A stretch of DNA of 64,000 nt from positions 308,394-372,393 of the forward strand of contig VXAY01005812.1 of assembly GCA_013399855.1 (NCBI GenBank). The letters run 5' to 3'. The position numbers were made by a program, and so were the translations under genes. Positions 23,998 to 35,900 of the stretch are shown here, in pieces. The stretch comes from Oxyruncus cristatus (lineage: Eukaryota; Chordata; Aves; Passeriformes; Cotingidae). Below the pieces are notes generated by a model. The model was not told where the DNA came from. It did no database searches and saw nothing but the letters and a program-made list of their open reading frames with translations. Each line of letters begins with the position of its first letter. Within the stretch, counting starts at the first letter, position 1.

Positions 23998-26900
23998 GTA
24001 AGGATTATGACATATTTCTAAATATATTTTTTATTATTATTTTTAAATTTTTAAAAATATTTTAATTTTTTTTAAAAAAAACTTTCATTCTGGAGGCTCC
24101 GGTTGCATTTTTCTTGCAACCAGGTGGTAATTGGGACCCGAGCCTTTCTATAAGCAGAGCATCGCTCTGTACCCTTCAAAAAATTGCAAAGAAAAACAAA
24201 GCAAAAAAAAAAAAAGCAAAAGCACCCAACTTTAACCATTTTACCACATCATTTGATCTTTTCTTGCTTTTTTTTTTTCTCCTCTCCAGATGTTTACATT
24301 TCCTGCTGCTGTGCTTTCAGGTACAGGTACGTGTCCTTTCTGTCCTCTCTCGCTTTTGGTTGTAAAATAGAAACAAAGGCGGCGTGCTGACCTCGAGTGC
24401 CAGGCAGGTTTGGCTGGGGCTTTCACTTGTTTCCCTCTAGTTTTTATAGCCGTATTAAACCGAGCCCCGCACCAGATGCTGGAGTGTCACTTGCCCTGGA
24501 CCGGGACTGCCCCTCGCACTCGGCTCCCGTTCCGTGCCCGGTTGTGCTCTGCCGCCGGTGCGGGGCTGGGGAGCAGCCGGTGCGCCGGTAGCCTGCCGTA
24601 GCGGGATCCTCTGGAGTGCATTAGCCTGGCTAATGATGTGAGAGGGAGTGCTGGACTCTCCTTGCACAATGTTGATTGATGCACTTGCCTTGGAAGAGCA
24701 GGCGCTCTCCTGCTCGCCCTCCTTTTTATTTTTTTCTTTTCTTTTCCTTTTCCTTTTTTTTTCCCCCCTCTCCCTCTTTGGGAACTTACTCTCAAAAACT
24801 GATACTTTGAAAAACACGAGTTTCCCTAGCCAGGAGGAGGAGGCTGTGCGCTCCCTCCCCATTATTCAGTAGAACGCCGTCCAAGTCAGCTCCAGCCTTT
24901 GATCCTGCCTCGGCAGGAATGAAGCCGTTGGAGGAACACCCTGAGCGGCGAAGCTCTGCAGCCCAGGCGCGCACGAGATGGGGATGGGGATGGGGATGGC
25001 AGCTGCCCCCCAACAGCCCCATGGCCACGCACCTCACTGCCACAGGGATTTTAGCTGGGCGTCCTGGAGCAGACCCACCTGCGGGGCTGGGCAGGGCAGG
25101 TGCCACTGCTCCAGTGGCTCCAGCCCACCATCCCCCCAGGACTGGGGGGTGCCTGTGCCACCCTTTGGCCCCGTGTGATGTGTTGGCCAGGACTGCACCT
25201 GCTTACCCTTTCCAGATCCCCAACAGCAGCAAGGGATGGTCCTGGATGAGCGCAGCCACAGCCTTGGAGGGGGCTCTATCCCCCTGGCTAAGCTAAAACT
25301 CAGACCAGCCCCATCCCCTGGTCCCCCACCCATGAAAAAAATCCCCGGTCACGTTTTTTTCCTCATCCCCACTAAAAACTGCAGCTCAAACCCAACACCA
25401 GCAGAGCCTTCCCCAGTAAAGCAGCCTCCTCAGCAGGAGAGGATCCACAGCTGTAAATTACCCTGTGGTTGGAAGGTGTTTGCTCTATTTCTCTGGTGCA
25501 TTTTTTTTTCAAGCCCGAGGAATAACAGGCTGCTCAGGGCTCACAGCGCCAGCACCCTTTGCAATGGGGAGACATTTTTTTGTGCTTGTGCGGTAACTGA
25601 AGTTAATCAGCCCTCCAGCCCCCTCCCTTTCCCCCTCCCTTTGGTGCTTTTAGTGAATCAGAAAAAGTTTGGCTGGCTGCCTGGAAAGCACTTGCTAAAA
25701 TCTGATCTCTTACTTCAGCAGCCTTAAAACAAAGTTATTGGCATTTATACAGTTGGAGCTTGCAGGCTTCCAAAGCAATAAAATAATAAAAAAAAAAAGG
25801 GAAAAAAAAAGAAAGCTCTGCGCTGTGGTGCTATTAGAACCATATTTGCTCCATTTCATGCTGATTTTGCAGCATTCTGTGGGATGTGAGGTGGGGATGG
25901 CTGCGCTGGGCACTCCGGGGGTGTCCTGGCTGCAGCTGGAGGGCAGCGGAGCTTGCTGGGTGTCACAGTGAGAGTGGAGCTCCTTTGGCGATCAGGGTTG
26001 GGAGCCAAAACATTAGATTAGTCATACTCGAGGGCCTTCGAGTGAGTGTTTACAGTATTAATGGTAGATGAAAAGATGTGAATGCTGTAAGTTTTTATTG
26101 CCCATTTTGTTACACTTTGTTTCTGGATTTATTCACGGGATTACATGTTTTGAGCCTGAATGGGAGCAAGGGATTATAGGATTTCTTTTATAATGATCAG
26201 TTTGGGTAGGAGTTAGCCTTTGGTGAACTGGAGTAAATTAATGCATCACTTAGGTTTAATATTTATTTAGTCTAAAGGAAGTTGTTTAGTTTTGCTTAAA
26301 GGGCTCTGTGTTGTATTTGAGAGATTTAAGAGCTCCTGAAGTGGATTATATGCTAAGGCCACCTTTCGCCCTCCTGTTCAAGCCCTGATCTGCGGGTTGT
26401 CCCATGTGTTAGTCTGAGTATTACACTCCTCTGCTGCTGCCTGTTACCTTCTGGCTCTGTGTGCAGAGGTAGAAATCCCTCCAGCGTGTGTGGGGCTGGA
26501 GGTATTCTGTATCTTCTGTTAGTTCCTCGTGTACGAACCTGCAGTGCATTGACATGTGAGCTGCCTGCATTTGGTGGTCGGTGGTTCACTGCTGGCTAAA
26601 AACTTCCTTGTAGACTCCAAGCCCACCTGCACAGCTGCCCGTGGGTGACCCCGTCAGGGGCAGCATCACCTGTGGGCAGGTTGTGGCAGCACTTGAGGGG
26701 CTGTTCCCGGCCTGGGCCACAGGGAGATTGAAGGGTCTGGAGCTTCCAGGATCAGGACTTAGACTCCTGGATGGGTTGGACTCCAGGGCTTTTCTATCAC
26801 GTGACATTTACACCAAGGAACATGAGGATGAGCACACGTTGGGTCAGAGGGGAGCGCTGCTAGAGCGTAGGTGCAGCACAGCCCCGGGAGCAGCCCTGTA

Positions 26901-29900
26901 TCCCTGTATCTCACAGAGCTGCCTGGAGGAAAACTCATTCACTGATCTCTTCCCCTGCAACAGCAGTAGCCCTGTCTTGTTTCCTTCTCTTGCATCTTAG
27001 GAAGTTCCTCTGCTGCTGGGGGTTTCTGCAGTTCCAAAGCAGAGATACTGGATACCCTTGGGGACCCTGGAGACATTATTTATGCACATTGTTCTCAGGG
27101 ATGCCCTTTCATCAATGGTTACTGATCTCTCCCTCTTATCACATGTCTTTAGCATCCTTCAGTTTATTCTCCTGCTACCTTTTCACACTTTCAGGAGCAA
27201 TTTCTCTTCCATGTGCTTTTTCCCTCTGTGTGTGCCAGGGTGGTTTTGGGTTTGGTTTTGGAGTCAGTCTCTGCTCTTCAAGGAGGTGAGAAACACCAAG
27301 AGCACCTTGCACAGCTGGAGGAGATCACCCAAGCTGTGCTGACTCTGGCAGCACCATGACCCTTAGGACATCGGGCCTGGGGACGTGGGACCTCAGAGGG
27401 CCCGCTCTGCCGGGGAGGTGGGGGCTGGAGGCAACCTCAGTGTAGGCTGAGCAGTAGGATACGAGGTTTTGAGTGCTGTCCTGGCTTGCAAGAGCTTCCA
27501 GCTCTTCTGTCCCTAAGCCGCCTCCAGCACATCGTCAGCCGGAGCGCAGGGCGCTGCCGGTGCGGGGGCTGCCCTGGCTGTGCTGTAGAGCAGAGGGTGG
27601 TCCTGCCTCAGCCTCTGCCCTGCCCCGATAAACCTCACCGTGTTCTTCTACATGGAGCGCATCTGTCTTAGATTATGAAGGGGTCCCTGATAGGGCCAAA
27701 TCCTTTGCTTTTATGGCTCTTGTAGGTTAAGATCCAGCTTTGGAATCTGATCCAGAAGCAAACAGGAGGTCAGAGGAACGCACAAGGCAGCACTGGGCTA
27801 TTTTCACATCTGCTGGTGTTGTGTAAGAGGAAGGCTGCCGTGCACCATGCCAATAGCAACTTATGTTTCTCCTAAGCTCCTGTGCAGCGACAGACAGTTA
27901 TTGTTTGGGGCTTTGTAAAGTGAGACACAGAGAAGTGTTGCTTCCACACGTTCAGTGAGCCAGATCCTGCGGTCTGGCGGAGCTGCGCGCAGCACATGTC
28001 GGAGGCGTGAGCCTGCTGAGCAACTCCCTCCCCTCTCCCCGTCTGCTGCTCCATCCTTCCCAGGACAAGGAGGATGAGTGGCAAGTGCTGCCAAATGGCA
28101 CTGGGGACACTGTTGTGGAGAAGCAAGATGTGGTCCTGGCCACAGCCTGCCCAGCCCGCCTTGCCTGGCTGCCCCTTCTGCAGGTGTGCAGCAGTGCCAC
28201 AGGTCCTGCCTGCCCTGCCCTGGCCCTCCTGGTGGCAATGCTTGGTGATGGCACTGAAGGCAGGGTGCTGGACTGCACCATTCTCATGTCTACCCTCCCT
28301 GTGGATGGGAACCCACCTGCCTTTGCCCACCTTGGGTGGCACAACGTCTGTCTTGGCACGGCAGCCAAAGCTGTGCGTACTGCCAGGGGTGGAGTTTGGG
28401 CATCACCACATTGCTCCTGAAGCCTGGGCTGTGGGACACGGTGTGTGGTACCTCGTGCTGCTCCCATCCTCGAGGTCCCCTGCATGCCAAGACTCAGTTG
28501 GGCCCAGAGCCCTGGGGCTCCCAGGCCGGGTGATCTGTGCCTGCCCTCTCTGCTCAGCCTGGACCAGGACCACCAAGCCTCAGCACAGGATCCCTGTGCC
28601 AGCACCTGCCTCCTGCTCTCCGAGGGTGTAGAAGTCATGCTGAGAAGGACAGAATATGGCAAAGGTGGTCTGGGAAAGGCTGGACAGCTCTCTGTTGATT
28701 TTTCTGATTGCACCTGACAATTACTGGGCAGTGAGAAGACCAGGGATACTGCATGAGCAAAGCCTGATTTAATTAGCAGAGGAGCTCAGCGGTGTTGAAG
28801 TGCATGACCCCATCATGGGCCGGAGTAGATGAGATGGTCCACAGCTCTGGCTCTATGCTGCTGCTGGACTCAAGACAGCAGATGCAGTACCTGCTGCTGT
28901 GGCTCTGCTGGCCCACAACCCGCAGAGGCAGGGTCTGGTTGCATATTAAATCGTTTGTTCCAGTTTTGAACCCCCTTGCTCTCCAAGGAACAACCCTGCT
29001 GCTTGCAACAAGGGATTTTTGTTCCCTGCTGCTGACTCATTGCACCCTTCTGTGAAGTGCTGTGTCCTGAAGCTGCCCCTCATGTCCTGTTTCTGCCTCC
29101 TGATCTTTGAAGAGCTCAGGCTTGTGGAGGAAGAGGACGCATGTTGGAGCAGTTGCCTGGGCTGGAAGTCCTGCTGAGTGGCATTGGGCTGGTGCTTGTG
29201 CTGATGTGCACTTGGGAGAAGTGGGAGAAGCGAGACTGAGGTTAGGGTGGAGTGAGTGCAAATGTGGGTCTTGCTCCTACACGGGTGGGAGTGTGCAGCC
29301 TGTGCCCCACTGCTGGCTCTGGCTGCCTGCCCTGGGCATGCCCTGCCTCTGCTTCTGACAGTCCCTACAGTGTGCTGGGGCAGGTTATCTGCCAGAAAGA
29401 CCCCTCAAACGCATGTTTAACATGGAAGGATGTGCAAGGACTAGGCTGTTTCCAGATTCCCACCCCAGTGAGGCTGACAGAAACTTGAGCTTCTTCAGCA
29501 TTTGGGGGCTTGGGTGTGCTGTGGCAATGGGCAGCAGAGCAGAGCTGCTGCTGGGAGGCTTCAACGTGCACCCCTGTGTGTGCAGTTTGCTTTTCCACAG
29601 CTCTAGAGATACGCAAGTTGCTTCAGAGAAACAGAGAAGGATGTGGATGTTGTTGAGCAGAGCACACAGAAGGGGTACCTGTGAGGTTCAGATTTCCCCT
29701 GTTCCAGGTAGCTGGATGCAGCATGGTGGTTGGATTTAATTTCTGGTTTGCTTTCCTTGATGCATCTGGATGGAGGCAAGTGGTGCTGGATTCGGAGTGC
29801 TGTGGGGTTTTGCAGGAGGGATGGCCGCTCAAACTCAAAACTGGTTTTTGCTTGGCCACAGGGTTCTTAGGCGGGAGGGAAAAGAGTGGAATGGGCAAAG

Positions 29901-32900
29901 GCCATGTGGCAAAGGAAGTGTCGCTTCAAAGCCCTGTGGGTGCTTTTGGGATGTGGTGATGCTGGTGGTGGGTCCTTTGTTGGGAGTGACTTCAGGGGGC
30001 TCAGGTAGGATGAACAGCCCTGGGGTGGCTTGGGCAGCCCCTCAGAATATTTGATTTTGCTGTAAGGTGATAGCGCCGAGTTGGTCAGCCGGGCGAGTGC
30101 GTATCTCTCTCTGCTGTGGGAGGCTGAGCTCAAGGGGGACTCCCCTGGGACTGAAAATCATGTTTTTTGATCTATCTACTCCCAGATCCTTGGGAGTATT
30201 TTTATGTATCTCTTCCTTTCCTTAGGAGCTGGGAAAACCCATTGTGCTCTCTCCTCTCCTGCCTTGCTGAGCTGCTTTTGCTTCGTTTTCCCCCAGATAT
30301 GGGTACTCTAGATATCAGTTGCGATAAGTGCAGGTGAAAAATACGTTCAGGAAACATCATGATTTAAAAAGGGAGAAGAGGAGTGGCTGCTTTTGTTGCC
30401 TGGGTAGGGGTTGGTGAGGAATGATACCTGCTGCCAGGGCCTCTGCCTGGGGTGTCTGCAAACTGCTCTGGCCCTGGGAAGGCTGGGGTAGGTTGTGCTG
30501 GGGGAGCTGGAAGCCCCGGGCCCAGGGAGGCACCAAAACACCCTCCTGCCTGGGAGATGCACCTTCCTGTGCTCTGCTTCTGAGGTCAAGGGGCTTCCAC
30601 CTGTGTATCTGTGGCCCCAACAAGTTGGAACACGATTTTTTTTTTGTCTTCCTTTCTTTCCCTGGATTTTTGTGGTTTGATCACCTGCCCATAATAGCAG
30701 GTACCAGCAGAAATTATGCAGAGCTGTGCATTGTGCTGCCTACCTGATATGTCACCTCTGTGTCCTGGTACTCCCCAGATGTCCATGAAGGATTAGGCAT
30801 CCAGCAGAGCAGCTGAAGGGAAAGTATATTAAAAAAAAGCAAAACCCCACAACCAAAAAAAAAAACAAAATAGAAAAGACTGTCTGGCTCTGCCAAAGTA
30901 TTTTCCTATTCCCATTCAGCAGCCTTGCCATAGCATGAAGAGAAAGAAAGGGGAACAGAGAGGAAGGAGGGGGCTTAGCCTGTCATGGTCTGTGTATTTC
31001 CTTTGTGTGAGCTCCTCGCCGCCCTGAGGGCTGCAGTGGGTGGGAGCCAGCGTGCCAATCTTTTCCCTCGGCCAAGGGCAGGCTGCAGGTCTGTGTCCCT
31101 GCTACTTCCATGTGGGGCTGGGTTCCCTGGGCAGGGCTTCCACAGCTCCCTGCATGCTCTGCCTGCACAAACAGCTGGATTTCAGGCTGAACCACATGGC
31201 AGTGTTGTCCATGTAGTGACAGCACATCCTCCTCCTGTGATGGACTCTACTCACACCCTCCTCACTGCCTGCGTTTGCTTTTGCATGAAGTTACCAGCTT
31301 GATTCTGCTGCAGCATATGGAAAGGGGATGGTGCTGCTGGGAAACCCAGAATGCCTTTAACCTCCAGACCTTAGGGTGCTGTAACAGTGTCTGATGCATC
31401 CTCCTGCATATAGCTCCTGTCTCAGTGCTGCTCCAGCTTTCTGGCTGTAGCTGGGTGGGTGCTGTTGAGTTCGCTGATGATGCCAGCTGAGATGAACATT
31501 GCTTTGGAGGCAGGGGAAGAAAAGGGGAAAATCTGAGGCTGTGGCATTGGGATGAAAGGCTTCAAGTTGCACCAGGGCAGTTTTAGATGGGCTTTTAGGA
31601 AAAATTTCTTCAACGAAAGGGTTATTAAGCACTGGAACAGGCTGCCCATCCCTGGAAGGGTTCAAAAGATGTGTGGATATGGCATTTGGGGACATGGTTT
31701 AGAAATGGGCCTGGCAATGCTGGGTTAAACAGTTGACTCAATGATCTTAGAGGGTTTTTCCAAACTAAATGATTCTGTGATAAGAAGCAGGCAGCGGGGA
31801 ACAGTTCAGCACAGTCTGCTCACTGTTGTGTGGCCAGTGGTGATGGGAGATGAGGTGGAGTCCAGTCCGTGGGCTCACCCGCACAGAGGTGGAAGATGGA
31901 GCAGGCTGGGGGAGCTGGGACTTGGCCCAGGCAGAGCCAGAGCCCCCAGCAGTGGCCAGACTGAGGGGCTCGATCCTGAAACGGCAAGGGGATGGCCCTG
32001 AGGGGAAGCAGGGTGGTCAGGGGCCAAGTGCACCCTGTGATTTCTCTTTTATAATACAAATCATGTTAAGACTGATGAATTGGTGCGGGTCCCAGGGAAG
32101 TGCATATTGCATGGATACAAGTACCGGGATGCAGCACTTAATGCATTTCTCTTCCTAGAAGGTATTTCCAGCACTCCTTAGTCCTCCCAGTTCCCTTTTC
32201 TCCTGCTGCATATTTCAAATCCCTTTCTTTCCTTCTAAAATACTATCTTTGGCATCATTTTGAAGGACAGCTTGTTAAAAAGCTGTTGTATCTTTCTGAA
32301 TGCCCTGAGCTAGTCTTGCACAGAAATCCAGAATTAACAGAAAAATGCAGGGAGCAGTGGTGAGCCTGGTAAACAACGAGGCTGTAGCACATGCACTGGG
32401 TGTCTGTGGGCATGGCTGGTGGGATGGGTATATAAATTAGAAAATGGGAAGAAGGACATTATTAATAGAAAGGCATTTTGCTGCTTCTCTGATGCTTTTT
32501 TTGAGAAGAGAGATGGTCTGGAAGGCTGGCGCTGCAGCACAAGGACTGGGGTCACTTCCTTCCTGTCACACCCTGGGTGATCTGCTCATGGTGCTGCTCC
32601 GTGGCTTTTCCCACTGGAGTATTGGATACAATCCTGATCAGATAATCGTATTTCCTTTCCCAAGTTGCATTCAAATCATAGGTGGAATTTGACTGGGTTA
32701 TAGGAGTGTACAAATGAACAGCGAGTGGAGTGTGTGCTCCACTTCCAGCCTTGCTTTCCAACTCTAACATGGAAGCTGGTTTTGACTCCCTTAAGCTCCC
32801 AGGCCTTAAGGTTACAATCCCGTATGAATAGCATCAGTCCCTCGGTGTGAGGCTGTAGTGTAAGACTGCATGGTGCAGAGTGGTATTGATTAGCTGTAAA

Positions 32901-35900
32901 ATAAATTATGATCTATGTACTGCAGGTTTCTGACCCTGTGGTCGCGACCTTGCGGTGATTGGGGAGACTTCTGACCAGCTGAGATCGGAATAGCAGACAG
33001 CCCCCCAGCAATCAATAGGGAACCAGCAGCTCTGCTGGCTGAGGCCTGTTACAGGATGGTGCATACACATGGCATCTTTATCCCCGGGAGCAGGCGGTTC
33101 TTCTACCATCTTCACCTGAAATTAGATGTGAAACTCTGTGTTGGGAATCCTGTGTGACCAGCCAGCCTGACCATGGGCCTTGGGGACGGGAAATGTTGTG
33201 GTGCAAAAGGGGGTGCATGTTTCACCATCGGGGCTTTCAACGACCAGCAAAGCTGGTACATCTCAGGTTGGAAGTGGGGAGTGAGGGCAGCTCTGCCTGG
33301 CAGTGCTGGCCAGGCCTGGGCAGCATGGAGGGCCTGCCCTGCTTATCATAGAAGCGCAGAATGGTTTGGTTTGGAAGGGACCTTAAAGACCATCTTGTTT
33401 CAACCCACTGCCATTAGCCAGATTGCTCCAAGCCCCACCCAAGCTGCCCTTGAATACTTCCACGGATGGGACAGCTACAGCTTCTTAGGCCCCGAGCTCT
33501 TCAACATCTTAATAAATGACTTGGATGCAGAACTTTAGGGATACTAAGTAATTTTGTGGACGATACAAAAGTGGGAGGAGCTGTTGACTCCCTTGAAGGC
33601 TGGGAGACCCTGCAGACAGACCTGGACAGATCAGAGGGCTGGGAACCACCAACCGTGGGAAGTTCAACAAGGGGAAGTGCCGGATCCTGCCCCTGGGATG
33701 GGGCAACTGCAGGGTTGCCCCAGACAGACTGGGAATGAGAGGCTGGAGAGCAGTGCCAGGAAAGGACCCTGGGGGTCCTGGTGGGTGCCCCTTGTCCCTG
33801 AGCCAGCAGTGCCCTGGCAGCCAGGAGGGCCAACCCTGTCCTGGGGACATCAGGGAGGGGATTGTCCTGCTCTGCTCTGCCCTGGGGCGACCTCACCTCA
33901 AGTCCTGGGGGCAGTTTTGGGTGCCTCAATATAAAAAAGATCTAAATCTGTTGGAAACTATCCAAAGGAGGGACACAAGGATGGTGAAGGGACTGGAGGG
34001 GCCACACGAGGAGCAGCTGAGGGCATTTGGTGTGTTCAGCTGGAGAGGAGGAGACTGAGGGGAGACCTCCTTGGGGTCTGCAGCTCCTCCCGAGGGGCAG
34101 CTCCACCTCTGCTCTGGGTGAGCAGGGACAGGAGCCAGGGAATGGCTGGAGCTGTGTCAGGGCAGGGTCAGGTTGGATCTCAGGACAAGGTTCTTCCCCC
34201 ACAGGCTGGTTGGGCACTGACCAGGCTCCCCAGGGCAGTGGGCACAGCCCCAAGGCTGCCAGAACTCCAGGAGGGTTTGGACAAGGCTCTCAGGGACAGG
34301 GTGGGATTGTTGGGGTGTCCTGGGTAGGGACAGAGGTTGGACTTCGATGATCCTTATAGGTCCCTTTTAATTCAGAATATTCTGTGATTTCTGGGCAATT
34401 TGTGCCTCTGAGTAAAGAATTTCTTCCTAACATCTAATCTAAATCTCTCCTCTTTTAGTTTAAAGCCATTCCCTCTTGCCTATAATAAATGGGAGCAGTC
34501 TGCCAGTGATGCAGAGCGTTTTGTGCTGTTTATGTTGAAAGAGTAGGTAATAGGAATTTAATTGCTTTTTAAATGTAGCAAACAAGAAAATGGAATTTAT
34601 TTGCTCAGCTTTGATTTCTTTCTGGGAGCCTGATTTCCCCAGTGTGCACCATCACCATGCCTGCCAAGAAGCTGAGCACCACCGGGTTAAGTTGTGGGGT
34701 TTCACTTCTAAATGAAATGTGTGCTAACTCTGCCCTGGGCCAGGAAGGCTGAGTGGGCAGAGCTGCTCTGTGCTGGGTGATGGGCCCGGGTGGGTGACAG
34801 CTGTGGGCATTCCCAGACCAAACAGGGAACTGGGCACGGCTGGGGCGAGGCACGGCGCTTCACAGCATCCCGGTGCTGTAGGAACGGATGGTAGTGCCTC
34901 AAAGAAAGGGCTCCTGGGGAATCTCATGCCATAAGGTCTCATGTCTGTGTTTGCCCATGCCTGGCCTGAATTTCCCCCCAGAAGCATTTCTTCCCACTGC
35001 TGGTGACTGGCAATGGATGAAGCAAAATGTGTGGGGCTCTCCCTGGTCCCCACGAGCTGCGTGGGGACACAGCAGCCCAAACCTGAGTGATTTTAACACA
35101 GCTTTCTTTTCCCCCCCACTTAAAACGTTTCAAAACCAGATTTATTTTCCAAAACTCTTGAGAATTGTTCCCTGAAAATAGGAAACCTGCAATCTAAATT
35201 AATTAATACCAAATGAAACTTTTCCCTGACTCATCAAAGCAGAAAGATAAGAAATCCTATTTGTCTGGTGTTTGCAGTGTAACTATTTCCAGGCAGAAGT
35301 GTGGCTAATAGAGATCGGAACAAATCTTCTACTAGAAAACAAACCCTGCTTTTCTTTTCTGGCCCTGGGCTCGCATGTTTGTTAGATCGGATCCCGAAGG
35401 CAGATTGACAGTTTGGTTTGGATTAAAGTCAACACATGCTTTATGCCATATTTTTGATAAGGCTCAATAGTAATCTGATTTTTTTTTTTTTTGTGCTGTC
35501 CTTAGTACCTGAGCAGCAGAATTGTCCATTCTTGGGAATATTTTTGCAGTGAAGCCATTGAGGAATCTATTTCTGGAGGGAAGATGAAATTACTGGTGTT
35601 AAAAACTCTCAAAATCTCAAGTAAAGTTGAAATCCATTAACTGCAAGCTGTAAGCTTGACATGAGCTGGGCAAACTTCAAGCTTTTATTAACTGATCTGG
35701 AGAGTATTTTATTTAAATACTTTGGAAAGGCAGAGAGGAGGACACTGGCTCACACAGGGGGACCAGAGCAGGTTCCTGTACTTTGCCACCAGCTCCAGCT
35801 CCCAGTTCTGATAGGCAGGAGTGAAGATCTTCACCATTTGTACCTGTATGTGCTTGTGAGCTCAGGCTTCTTCATGGGAATAACAGGCATTGCCACTGCC

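Larger units (their letters stand above)
24327..31557 (+). other. FGF18: FGF18 intron 2, segment a
   Basis: The first 300 bp (to about 24620) remain GC/CpG-rich, the shore of the promoter island. Then come a pyrimidine tract (24717-24779) and a GGGGAT repeat (24977-24999). An AT-rich block at 26090-26360 resembles a conserved element. Long overlapping open frames at 27950-28720 on both strands match no known protein. No gene recognised. Confidence 0.7.

Noticed and set aside
22822..24065. Open frames of 350-390 codons on both strands
   Set aside because: They consist almost entirely of translated N from the 910-base gap.
24977..24999. G-quadruplex in the GGGGAT repeat
   Set aside because: Only three runs of three or more G are present within the repeat, one short of a canonical quadruplex.
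27952..28713. 253-codon minus frame and 185-codon plus frame, overlapping
   Set aside because: Mutually overlapping open frames in GC-rich intronic DNA with no recognisable protein; best explained by composition.
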